DNA from: Polychytrium aggregatum
Lineage: Eukaryota > Chytridiomycota > Chytridiomycetes > Polychytriales
Reading direction: 5' to 3'
Assembly: GCF_025602895.1 (NCBI RefSeq)
Contig: NW_026516325.1
Coordinates: 62,001-126,000 of the forward strand
Length of the DNA: 64,000 bases
In this document: positions 23,965-34,512 of the stretch, one piece after another
Numbering within the stretch: the first letter of the stretch is position 1
Layout: every line of letters starts with the position of its first letter
The notes under the pieces: model-generated
The model's database searches: none
Told to the model about the DNA's origin: nothing
The model's input: the letters and a program-made list of their open reading frames with translations, nothing else
Program-made: the position numbers and the translations under genes

Positions 23965-25325
23965 TCACTTGTGCGCTGCCTGGTCGACAGGAATCAGCGT
24001 GCAGAGGATGTCGGTCATGCTCACCACCCCGGCGAGCTGATCGCTTTGGTCGCGGGTGACCCAGAGGCGATGGACGTTCTTGCCCAGCAGCATCTGGATC
24101 ATGTCTTCCATGGACATGTTCTTGGCGACGCTCACGGCCCTGGCATCCAAACCGGAGCCGGAGCCAGAGCCGGAGCCGGGGTGGGTGGCGGCATCGCCGC
24201 TTGAGCGTGCAGGGATGGTGTCGATGAACTCGAGGATGGGCAGGGTCAGGCGGTGGAGGGTATCTGGGGTGATGCCGCGCAGGTCCGAAGTCGAGATGTT
24301 GGCGACGATCTGGTGGGCGGGGTTGACGACAGGTAAAGCACGCAGTCGGTGCATAAACATGGTCCTGCGAAGGAGAGGGGGTGAGGTGAAGGCATGATCA
24401 ATGTCAGTCATGAGCGACGGAAGAGCAACGACATGGGAATCGGTATTGAAACGACATGGGAATCGGTATTGAAACGACATGGGAATCGGCAGGGGTGCTC
24501 TGGGGCAAAGACTCACTTGAACGCAGAAAGCGCAGACATGTCGCTCGAGGCATAGATGACCTTCCTCGGGACGCGGTTCTGTTTGTCCAAGACCTGGTTG
24601 GGATCGCTCTCGTCAGGGGTCATGCGTCTTTGCAGCTGCTCAATGTCCTTGGCGACGACGGACGAAAGGATCTTGTCGATGGCCTCGCCGTCGATCTCGA
24701 CACGATTCTCGGAGATGTAGCGCACAACATCTGTCTGGGTGACCATGGTGACGGCAGCGCCGAGCGGCACGCGGGCGGTTCCGTCCCCATATGTTGCTGC
24801 CGAGATCTTGGCATCTTCGTCGATGACCAGGCAGCGGTGGTAGCGACCCGAGGCGAACATGTAGATGAGCGAGAGTATGGGGTCGGACGAGTGCAGCGTC
24901 CACGACTCGGCCGACTCGAGCGTCATGCCGAGCAGGTCCCCCACGGCCGTCTGGAAGTAGTGTGCCTTTTCCTCCTGCAGCTCCTGGAAGGTCTGGGGAT
25001 CGACGGTATCAAGATACTCGAGGTCGCCAACAAACTTTTGGAAGACGGTCCAGGCCAGGACATCCGAGACCGAGACGATGCCCATGTACTCGCGGCCATG
25101 GATGTCGTCCTCGGGTGTGCGATAGACCGGCACCGCCGAGATATTGGCTCTGGCCATAATGCCGAGGGCTTCGGCCAGGGTGGCCGACTCATGGATGGAG
25201 ATGAGTTGGTCATGGCGACGATACGTCTTGCGGAAAGCCAACAGCTTGCGGATGGGATGCAGCTGAGGCTGGCTCAGATGCTCAGAGACGGACGCGATGG
25301 ATTTAGCAACCGAGAGAACAGTCAT
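23965..25325 (-). CDS. Four-CBS-domain protein, SNF4/AMPK-gamma-like or SDS23-like
   Basis: Two exons (25325-24517 and 24364-23965) join to 402 aa. Four CBS modules can be followed: NISAVPVYR with GIVSVSDVLAW; RYHRCLVIDED with MVTQTDVVRYI; LRALPVVN with ANISTSDLRG; and VHRLWVTRD with GVVSMTDILC. Tandem CBS pairs bind adenine nucleotides. Four modules in about 400 residues suit the gamma subunit of the SNF1/AMPK kinase or the Sds23/Moc1 family; I cannot separate these by eye. A Gly/Ser run precedes the last module. A direct repeat with unit GACATGGGAATCGGTATTGAAAC lies in the intron near 24431-24490. Confidence 0.85.
24431..24490. repeat. Direct repeat in intron, 23-nt unit, about 2.6 copies
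   Basis: Successive GACATGGGAATCGGTATTGAAAC-type units close to the donor of the CBS-protein intron; the third copy is incomplete. Confidence 0.85.
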
Positions 25326-26333
25326 GATGGGGGGTGCGATAGGAAAGCACAGGGGCAGATAGGGTGGGTGGGTGCGGGATTGTGGATCAGGATAGTCGAG
25401 TGGGCGATGGATGGAAGAGAGATACTACGAAAGCGCTATGGTTATCCGGAGTCAAGCACCGGTGCAGAATAGGGAAGCTGGAGTCTAGAGAGCAAGCTCT
25501 TGGGTAGATAGAAATCTAGTTGAGGGAAAACGTGTATGATGGGCGCCGCAGACGAGAGCGACGAGGCAATCTTTTATACTCCTTTCGGGGGCCGCTCTCG
25601 CGAGCAGGTGAATGCAGTCGCCCTTGGGTGTATCCCGCATGCCGATGCACCGGGGATGCAGGGCCGATGCCGGCGGGCTCGGTGCCGACTCAGGGTGAGC
25701 GAGCTTGGATGCATCGTGAATCACAAGCGATCCAAACATGCCCGCCACGCAGGGGGTGGAGACATCCATTTGGCCATGTGCCCTTTGGGCGGGCCGGTTT
25801 GGATCGTGGCGGCGACTCCCGGGAGACTTCCGTGGGAATCGGGACACCGGGCATGCTCCGAAAGAAATCACCAGACCGGGAGACGATGGCTCGGCCTGGG
25901 CGACACCCGGAGACACTTGGACGCTGCATCGGGACGCTGCCGAAACCACACGACCAGTCCGCCCTCGTTTCGAGTTTCTTCGATGACCATGTGGTCTCGG
26001 CTGCAAATGTCTCCAGTGTCTGCTCGCCCGGCAGCGGTGGATCGGACGCTGCTTGTCGAGCCCACGGCGGCCTACACTCTGATTCCAAAGCATCTCCCTC
26101 CCGCGACCTTTGGCGGCAATTCTACGTCATGTTGTTGCTTGCGAGTGTGCACCGACCCCGAGCATACGGAACCGACTGCCGCTTCAATATGTCGCCTCGC
26201 CCATGACTGGCGCGCATCCATTGCAAGCGCTTCTATTGTCTGACACCAGCATCTCTCATCAGCGGAGGGGTCACCACAGTCGCACGTCCTCTGTCCTGGT
26301 CGCATAGCGTTGGCAGCCTCCATCGGGCGGCAG
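25326..26333. other. Intergenic region, upstream of the CBS-protein gene
   Basis: About 1 kb holding the CBS-protein promoter and the 3' flank of the membrane-protein gene. Several long open frames overlap here on both strands, but none shows a known motif or a sensible splice chain, and I treat them as chance. Confidence 0.4.
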
Positions 26334-28435
26334 TCACTCTTCTCGTTCCGCGGGCATGATCTCCGAAACATGAGACTTGGTTGTGCCGCGTCGTTCTGCA
26401 TCGGCCCTCATCTCGCCTTGAGTCTCCGTTGAAGAAACAGGCACTGGCTCGGGGGCTTCTCTAGCACCTGTCCTGCGACCAGCACGAGCAGCCGAGAAGA
26501 ACTGGATGCTTTCTCGCTCCTTGTAGCTCGGTGGCCGCGGCTCGTATTCCGGCAGACAATCGTCGAGCTGGCCATCGACAGAGTCGTCGTGATTTGATCC
26601 TCCCAGATCGACATCTTGGATCTGAATGGGTGCAGCGCGGACGGCGTCAGCCAAGCTGCCTGAGACTGCGACAGTGCCAGCCGGGACAATGTGCGGCCGC
26701 GGGAAGGTGTTTGGTTGGATCGGTAAACGGCAAACGGCAAACGGTATACGGCAATTGGGCAGGCGCCCAACCCACCTTTTGATACCAGAGACGCCATGCG
26801 AGACACAGAAAGTATATCTGGGAGTGGAGAATGAGAGTTTGGTTCAGGAGAGCCCCGATTGTAGATTAGGTACGATGCCGTCGCCGGTATCTCTCCAGTT
26901 GGACGCTCGCTCTGTTGATCTCCGGACTTACCCTGAGCAGGGTTATCAGCAACAGCACGCACACGCCTATCCCATCGAGTGTGTGGTTGGCCGACGGCAT
27001 GAGCGAAATGTTTCCCAGCATATCCTTGATCGACGACATGGTAAGCACTCCGTCAAAGACTGGTGGTGGAGATGGACATGGCTGTGAGCATGATTGCGAG
27101 AGAGTGTGTATCCTTGACGGCAGAGCGCCGCAAAGCGAGCGAAGCCGAGATCGGCCGAACAAATGGTGCTTACTTGTAAAGAAGGAAAGCCACAGGCAAC
27201 TCATGTACACGACATGGACCATCTGGTTGAGCGAGCCATCGGTTCAGCGTTCCATAGTTTGGCGAAGGGGTATGCCAAGCTCATGCTCCCGCCCAGCCAC
27301 CATCGGTAGGTGTTAGTACCTTGTGACATCCAAAGAGCCAGACCAAAATCAGGGCGTCGATGAGCTTGATGACACCCAAGAGCCAGTCGCCAATCGAGAT
27401 CAAGGCCGCAGACTTGGACAGGGTTGCGCACACGGCTGGAGGATCGTTGCCCCGAGAAAGAAGGAAGGGGAGAGCGGCCGTAAGCATCAGAACTGGTAAT
27501 CGGCAAGCCAGCGCTCGGATGCAGCCGCGAGGAACATGGTGCGTACCAATGACGTCGACAAAGACAAATCCTACGGCAAACAGCGGGATGCCCTGCATTG
27601 ACGTCATGTGTGCTGCACAGCGCTGCAGACTGGCCCGGTCTATGCACACACACTGCCAGCTCAGCGACGCTGGGCAAGAACGAATACGCCTCGGTGCCGG
27701 CGGAGGCTCGGCTATGGACTCGTCTCGATCATGCGCATGTGGGACCAGGTTGGAGGTTGATACGGTCTGCTGGCGGGCAAGCGAGGATGAAACAAGCGAA
27801 GATGAAACAAGCGAGGATGAAACAAGCGAGGATGAAGCGGGCCAGTCTGGACGATGTTGATCTCGAGTGTTGCCCAGCAGCGGGAACGGCGACGACGGAA
27901 TCGCAGACAGAGGAGAAGAGGGGCTGGGATCGAGAGACGGCGGCACTGGCAGAGTCAAGTATGCCGGCGGGATGAGCGGATGCTTGCGGGTTCGCCTCGG
28001 TGGTTCGGGTGGGAGCACCGGGGGACCGGCTGCCGATGATGGACCCAGGACTGTCGGGGTGGTTGGCTCAAGGCGATGCGGTACTGCACGAGTGGCAGCC
28101 GAGAGCGATGATATCCGGGGCGGAGATATCAGCGGCGAGGGCGGTGCCGGCGAGGTTGGCCCAGCAGTGATGGTCTGCAGCATCACAGGAATGGGAACTG
28201 ATGCCGGCGCTGGTGGTCTGCATGGCGGTGCAGTGATCGATCGCTGGGACGTGCGGGCTGGATGGGAACCGGGGCCGGGATCGAGGGTCGGGTTGGTGGG
28301 CAGCACTTCGGCGACGGGGGAGAAGGCTGCCATGGGAATGGATACGGATGGGATATCGATTCTCAGGCTGCTGGCTCGCCGCCGATCGTGACCAGAGATC
28401 GGTCGCATCGGGGCCGGAGGATCGGGCGAGGTCAT
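26334..28435 (-). CDS. Four-helix membrane protein with Pro-rich N terminus and PPxY tail, unrecognised
   Basis: I do not recognise the family. Exons 28435-27547, 27492-27320, 27222-27174 and 27059-26932 join in frame. A further 42-nt exon near 26836-26795 (IYFLCLAWRLWYQK) extends the last helix. A C-terminal exon ends at 26334. Predicted membrane segments are LFAVGFVFVDVIVLMLTAAL, the helix around DWLLGVIKLIDALILVWLFG, VHVVYMSCLWLSFFT and GIGVCVLLLITLLRIYFL. The N-terminal 250 residues are Pro/Ser-rich with SSLVS repeated four times, encoded by a 15-nt tandem repeat at 27781-27840. The tail contains LPEYEPRPPSY; PPxY motifs bind WW domains of Nedd4/Rsp5-type ubiquitin ligases, which hints at regulated trafficking. 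The last intron borders and the true start are uncertain; the tail frame was chosen for its acidic, PPxY-bearing composition. Confidence 0.55.
27781..27840. repeat. Coding tandem repeat, 15-nt unit, 4 copies
   Basis: Units of GCGAGGATGAAACAA (+ strand) lie in exon 1 of the four-helix membrane protein gene and encode SSLVS repeats on the minus strand. In-frame unit length keeps the gene open. Confidence 0.9.
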
Positions 28436-29418
28436 GTCGCAGTTGACGGGGATGTGGAGATACTATTGGAAGGTCGTGCTTGAGATTGGAGACTGCCAGA
28501 GACGACGACGGCCACATGCATGTGAGTTGGATGGGACTATCAAAAGTAAGCAAGCACGCAAGAGTGGATATCGATCGCTCGTCCATGATCGGAGGGAGAT
28601 GCAAAGATCGAGAGCGAGTGGGTGTGGGAACTCATGATGTCGCATTCAGTTCGCACCAGGCGGATATATGGCCCGAGTTGTTTCGATGAAGATGGACAAG
28701 TGGATGGCTTTGATATCACTAATGTCCCTGGTGTTGCTTTGTGATGGCTCTCGGCTCCTGACGGCTTTGATCGGCCTGTGGAATACCCGGGCGGCCTGGA
28801 GCTCAAACGATGATCGCAGCTTGTCCGATGCAGATCGAAGAAGGGTCAAACTGCCCGAGACCACACTTGATATCAAACACCCTGGCGCTTGCTTGCCCTG
28901 GACCATCCCGCGCTGCGACCCCTTCGCACCAACACCATCCTCGCCGCACAAGCTCCGAGGGCGGTGGGCGGCAGGAAGCGCCGTTGCAGAGTGATCCTTT
29001 GGCCCGAGGGTGCTGACAATGCTGTGGCCTGGGGCACAAGTATCGCAATGCTGGGGGACACTTGTATCCAAGCTCCCGCCGTTGCTGGACCGCCAAGCGG
29101 GCGCGGGACGATCCCTGTTGCTGTTGTTGTTGGCCGGGTTTGCAAGGGCCTCCCTCGGGCGGGGTAGTGCTTGCCGATCCAACAGGATTTGGATCACCGT
29201 CGGCAATGATACCCGCAGCCACTGCGTCCGGGCGGTTGCACTGATACCAGTAATACGCAACATCGCCATGCATCGCCGAGCCAATGATGCATGGCATCTG
29301 CGGCCGTGCCTCCCTCCTTTTCTCTTGCTGGTCCCGCTCAAAGGGCATGTGGGGGAAAGCAGCCGGATCATGCCAATCGAGAGCATGCAAATCGAGGGCT
29401 GTCTATTCAAGGGATCGC
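28436..29418. other. Intergenic region, no gene recognised
   Basis: About 980 bases between the DJ-1 stop and the start of the membrane-protein gene, both on the minus strand. Overlapping open frames on both strands lack known motifs. Confidence 0.4.
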
Positions 29419-30895
29419 TCAGGGCAGAATCATGGGTGCGGCCACCTCGTTTCGCTTGGCAGCCCCCAGTAGCTGCTCGACGATGGTGAGGGCAAACTCG
29501 AACGAGGTGCCTGGTCCGCGGCTGGAGGGCGGCATTGAGCAGATTAGCTTGCCGTCCGGGGGAGGGTTGGGGCGGTTGGCTGCGGCGATCGATGGCCGGG
29601 ACATACCTGGTAATGAGGTTGCCGTCGACGACGACTCGCTCTTCCAAATAGACGTAGTCTGTATCGACACCATGGTTTCAGGGTCAGTTAGTTGCAGGAC
29701 CTTTTCGTGGTGCAGCCCAGATAGAATGCCATCCGGATCGGTTGGACTGGAGTCGGTTCCGAATCGACAGACAATCCCGATCGTCGACAGGGGTGTGCGG
29801 CGGCTCACCTCTGTCCAGCTCGGCCTTGACGCTTGGGTGGGATGTTATGCGCCTGCCATGGCCGAGGTTGGCCGCAGCCAGGGCGATCGGGGCTGGGCCA
29901 TCCGAGTGTCGATGGAGCGAGGGTACATGAACGCCGTAGTGCCGAATAAGTCGACAAGTGCAGCTGATATCCCTCCCCATGCTTCGGCATCTCCAAGACA
30001 TGGCACGACACTGCTTCAAACGAGATGCTCAAAGGTGGCTCGCCAGCACTGCAGATGGGTCACTCACAGGCGCAAATGATGGCCAGGTGCTTGGTCGAGT
30101 CTTGCAGATAGGCTGCCATGAGCGAGTGGATAGAGTGGGACTGGACGCAGAGCGACAATCAGCAATGGCATCCAGCGAGGAATATGCGGCATATCGGTCG
30201 ATTGGTGCTGCATCTTGGCATCCACCGCTGCGCCGACATACCTCCTTGAACGTCTTGGCCCCGCCGAGACCGCCTGGAAGAACCAGCACATCGAAACCCT
30301 TGGCCTGCCAAGCAAGACCGCCGAGCAAGAGCGTCAGAACGGCCTCTGGGCGCTGCTGGATTGCCGGTCCTTGCCCTGATCCTGCTCAAAACGAAAGTCT
30401 GCACCAGGGCGTGATATCGACAGGCCAGGGCGATCAGAGAATACGATGGCTGCGAGCCACCCGCCACTTACTGCTTCGCCGAGGCTGTCGAGCTCGGTAT
30501 CACTGACGATCTGGACCTGGCGGCTGCAAGTCACTTGCTTTCCTTTGACCGAAGCCACCGTCACGGCAAGCTGAAGCGGTGTTGAGGAAGGCAGAGCTGC
30601 ATCAGCACACCGGAGGCAGCAGCGAGCGGCATGCACTCCAGAGCCTTTTTTTGTCTCTCACACATCCATCGCCAAGGCATCCGGAGAGCCCAGCAGCCGC
30701 CACTTACGCCGGCACGACGAAGCACGTCGATGGAAATCACTACCGCAGAGAAACAAGGCTGCACTTGTGAGCATGAGGATTCGCCAGAGTCATGCCGCAC
30801 CAGGATGAGCTCTCCCGCCGCCCTCGCCGACAGGCACCTGCTTCCATCTCTTCGGAGCCATCGGCAATCAGGACCAGGGCGCTGTGGGGCTGCAT
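29419..30895 (-). CDS. DJ-1/PARK7-family protein (DJ-1/PfpI)
   Basis: Eight exons on the minus strand (30895-30838, 30739-30708, 30570-30472, 30304-30242, 30140-30068, 29892-29809, 29658-29607, 29521-29419) join to 187 aa, the usual DJ-1 length (human 189). Visible blocks: VLIADGSEEMEAV with the conserved Glu near residue 17, VLVLPGGLGGAK, the nucleophile elbow AIICASP with Cys107 matching human Cys106, ITSHPSVK, and RGPGTSFEFALTIVEQLLG. Family members act in oxidative-stress defence and in glyoxalase/deglycase-type chemistry; the exact reaction here is not determinable. It is transcribed divergently from the carotenoid oxygenase gene across 527 bases. The start is the ATG just before HSALVLIADGS. 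Confidence 0.92.
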
Positions 30896-31422
30896 GAGGC
30901 GTGGGTTGATCAGGTTGGGTTGATCAGGTTGGGTTGATCGGGCAGATGTGGGGCCACGCAACCGACGCGCAAGGCCCACCTTGTCATCGCCGCTTGCTCA
31001 GTTCGCTCTGTCGGATCGACACCACGCAGCGGATCTGCATTGCACTGCATTGCACTGCGGCCTTGAATCCGATTTCAATCGGACGCACCGCCCTGCACCC
31101 TTCATCGGTGTCCTGTCCGGCTCAGCACCCAATCGGCACTGTGGGTCTTCACGCCAAGCATCGGTTCGCACGTTGGCTGTTGGTCGTCGCCAGGCCGCCA
31201 CGTCGCATCCCAGACGACCCGATCATGGGTTGCTGCCCAGCCAAGTCCGCTCGGGAGGATGGGATGCGGACCTCGTCGGCTGCGGGGGGGGGAGTTTGGC
31301 GATCCTTGGAAGTATATGAGCCAGACTCTCCCCCGGCAAACGCTCTGGTCCATCGCCCTCGTCGCCTTCGTCGCAGCCTGATATCATTTCCACCATATCC
31401 CTATTCGATTCTGATCCATCCC
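30896..31422. promoter_or_regulatory. Divergent promoter region, DJ-1 and carotenoid oxygenase
   Basis: 527 bases separate the two divergent ATGs, so both promoters must lie here or overlap the first exons. Next to the DJ-1 start is a tandem GGGTTGATCAGGTT repeat (30903-30941), and a short TTGCACTGCA duplication lies at 31040-31060. No known transcription-factor site was identified with confidence. Confidence 0.5.
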
Positions 31423-33714
31423 ATGTCCGGCTCAGATAACAAGTTTCTCCAGGGCGCTTATGCCCCCGTCGCCGACGAGATCGGTCCTGCCAGCATGAAG
31501 CCCATCGAGGGCACCCTGCCCGAGTGCATGGAGGGTGGAATGTACATCCGGTACGTGGTGCTCAGGTTGTCCGGCTCGCAGCCACACGAGACTCAAGTAC
31601 TCGCCTTCGGCTTGCAGCGGCCCAATGTGCCGCTGGTGACTGACTGACCGACTCAATCCTCTGTTGCCAGGGTTGGCCCAAATCCTCCGCCAGAGCTTCT
31701 GAAGAAGGGCATGCTCTATCACTGTAAGTTCAGATCTTGCTTTCATGCCATCCGAGCGTGTGCTGCACAAGAGCTGAAGCGAGCTAACCCCAACTTGCGT
31801 TCGTCGCTGCCGGGCTCAATATGCAGGGTTTGGTATGTTGGATTCAGACAAGAGATTGCATTTCGACTGCTCTGTTCCGCCAGCTGCCCTGTTCTGCTGT
31901 GCTCAGCATTCTCGGTTCGTCGCTCGTCCAGATCCTCGATCTGCATCACCTTCCTCACTCCGCCTTCCTTGGATTGTGCAGACGGCGACGGAATGGTCCA
32001 TGGCGTCCACTTCCCGAGAGAGAACGATGCATCGTACCTCAATCGATACGTTCAAACCAACATTTACACAGTCCAGAAGAAAGTGGGCTACCGCCCCTTC
32101 CCTGGCCTGGGCGGGTTCTCCAAGCCGGATCCTTTCTCGCTGACGTCAGCTCTCATCAAGTCGTATATCGGGCGGCAGTACTTGCCCACCCAGCAACTCG
32201 CCACGACGGCCAACACTGCTGTGAGTATGCTACCCGCAATTCCGCACGAGCGCCGCGATACCGGACAAGACATTTCCGGCTGCAGCTTGAATTACCAGCA
32301 CGACGCTCACGCTCTCGCTTGCTTCCAGCTTGTCTTCCACGATGCTCGCGTTCTCTCGCTCATGGAGGCTGCTCCGCCTTACGAACTCACCGTCCCGGAG
32401 CTCGAGACCCGAGGCGAGTACAATTACAACGGCAAGTTCACCGAGGATCTGTCGACGGCCCAGTTCAGCGCACATCCCAAGGTTTGCCCCGAGACCGGCG
32501 AGATGTTCACGTTTGGATATCGTCTGTCGGCGCTACCACCGATCCACTACTCGGTGATCAAGCCCGACGGCGAGCTTCTACTTCTCAAGAAGCCCATCGA
32601 GGGCTTGCGAGTGACTATGATGGTGAGACACCGTCAGTTCATCGAGAGACGGCGAGTCGGAGTCACAGTGTCGGCTGTACTTTGTGCAAGCAGGCGGTGC
32701 TGGGTAGTTCGCACTGACCGCAAGCATCTGTCCTGAGATGTCTGTTGGACGACTACTCGTCGCGGCGGTCGTTATGGGTGCTGGTGCATACAGGAGCACT
32801 GACTTGTCTTTCCACGACCGCTTTCCCAGCACGACTTTGCCATCACCCGCCACTACGCCATCTTCATGGATCTTCCCTACATTGGCGATGTCACTCGGCC
32901 GATGACCTTCAAGGGTGCCGTCCTTGAGTACGACCCAACGCTGCCCTCTCGATTCGCCATCCTGGACCGCTATGGCGACGGCGAGATTCGCTGGTTTGAG
33001 GATCCCGATGCCTGCTATGTGTACCACACCGCCAACGCCTACGAAGATGGCGACGAGGTGGTGCTGCAGGGATGCCGCTACCCCGACGGCCCTGTCCTCG
33101 AGAACAATGCCAAGATCGAGTATGAGAACCGGCGCCGACGCCGGGCCATTGTCGTCGAGTGGCGATTCAATCTCGCCACCGGCGCTGTCCAGCGACGGAA
33201 TCTGATGGACCAGGATTGCGACTATGCTGTGGACTTTCCGGTCGTCAATCCCGAGTATTTTACTCGCAAGTGCAGGTACATTTATAGCACCGGACTCGCC
33301 TCGGAAACCCAGCCCGGTGGCGTTCACAAGATTGACTGCGATACATCCAGCGTCGAAGCATCGTACTGGTTTGGCGAGGGAGAGCAGGGCGGCGAGATGT
33401 CGTTCGTGCCGCAGGGAAGCGGCATGGCCCCGGACAGCGGATACCTCGTCGGATACGTCTGCAACAAGGAGGTGCTGGTGAGCTACCTCGACATTGTCGA
33501 TGCCCGGTCGATGAAGCGGGTGTGCCGATACTTGCTCCCGGGCCGAGTGCCATATGGATTCCATGGTCTCTGGCTGAACGAACACCAGATCGAGCAGCAC
33601 CGCCAGGCCCGGGAGAGCCGCGGCGCACTTGGAGAGAGAAACGGGGCAGCCGAACCACAGGGCTTGACGACATACCAGTCGGCCTTGGCCTGGCTTGCGC
33701 GGTTCTGGTACTAG
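31423..33714 (+). CDS. Carotenoid cleavage oxygenase (RPE65/CCD family)
   Basis: These non-haem iron enzymes cleave carotenoids or related stilbenes with O2. Six exons (31423-31550, 31671-31723, 31827-31832, 31982-32220, 32329-32622, 32830-33714) join to 534 aa. Exon 3 is 6 nt long; with shared codons it completes HWFDGDGMVHG, the invariant family block. Probable iron-ligand histidines lie in AHPKVCPETGEM, MMHDFAITRHY and near the C terminus in GFHGLW; a further ligand is expected in the FHDARVL region or nearby. The last exon is long and uninterrupted. In zoosporic fungi such enzymes can supply retinal for rhodopsins, but no opsin gene lies in this window, so that is only a possibility. The ATG context is good and the DJ-1 gene diverges upstream. 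Confidence 0.9.
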
Positions 33715-34512
33715 CCGATGGCGTGGCCTGCAAAGATGCGAATACAATGTTGTGGATGTGTACAGTCTATCCAGAAAGAAACGGGACAGTTCCTTCCTGG
33801 CTTCAGAGGTCTGAAAGCCGCTGACTGACTGTAGGCCCCAGTGAGCAAGCTGTGAGATTGTTTCCCGTCCTGGTTGGCAATTTCTCTGTGTAGTGCATCC
33901 ACTCCACTCTCTGGACAGTTCCATGGTTTCTCGATATCAAGATGCTCGACCTTCTCGAGTCGCTTGGCTTCCCGACAATGTGAGCATGGGTGTGAGAGCA
34001 TGAATCGAGCCGACCAGCCTGGATCCAGCCGAGCCGACCAGCTTGGATCCAGCCGAGCCAACCAGCCTGGATCCAGCCAGCCCAGCGAGCCAATCGCCGT
34101 GCTCCATGTCGTTTGCGAGGATGCTTACGTAACACTGGCCTTCTCGCCGTCGCTCTCGGCGGCGCTCTCGCTCCTCGGCAGCGCCCTCGCTTGTCGATCG
34201 TCGTTTTGGATCGGCTTTGGGGGTATCTTCGTCGGGTTTGTCGATGGGATTATCTATCGCCGCCATCTGCCGATCTGCTCTGGCTGCTGCCGCCGCCCGA
34301 CTCCCGTAGATCCCCGCTGCTCGCTCGCTGCCTGCTCGCTGTCTCGTGCCGTCCGGCTTGCTGCAAGACTCCCCTTGGCTTGATCTCCTGCGGAATCCGC
34401 GCCGCCCTGTGCCAATCGCTGCATCCAGCCTCTCATCGCCGGAACTGCTGCTGCTGACTTCCAAGCTCGACCACCCCCGGCTCCAAGCGTCCCGCACCCG
34501 TCCATCGCCACC
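33715..34512. other. Intergenic region upstream of SEC63
   Basis: About 800 bases containing the carotenoid oxygenase 3' flank and the SEC63 promoter. A 24-nt tandem repeat lies at 34011-34085. The part from 34140 to 34500 is C/T-rich on the + strand. No gene was recognised. Confidence 0.5.
34011..34085. repeat. Tandem repeat, 24-nt unit, 3 copies
   Basis: Three copies of a unit containing CCAGCCTGGATCCAGCCGAG, with a C/T and a G/A change between copies, lie 430 bases upstream of the SEC63 start. Confidence 0.9.

Noticed and set aside
26408-26962. Alternative frame for the C-terminal exon of the four-helix membrane protein
   Set aside because: It follows a phase-0 splice but yields a Ser/Arg-rich tail without features, whereas the other frame gives an acidic tail with LPEY and PPSY; the splice border remains unresolved.
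28646-29647. 333-codon minus-strand frame overlapping the DJ-1 3' exons
   Set aside because: It overlaps DJ-1 exons 7 and 8 in part; most of it is Arg/Pro/Ser-rich with no known motif, and DJ-1 explains the conserved portion (DYVYLEERVVVDGN) by splicing.
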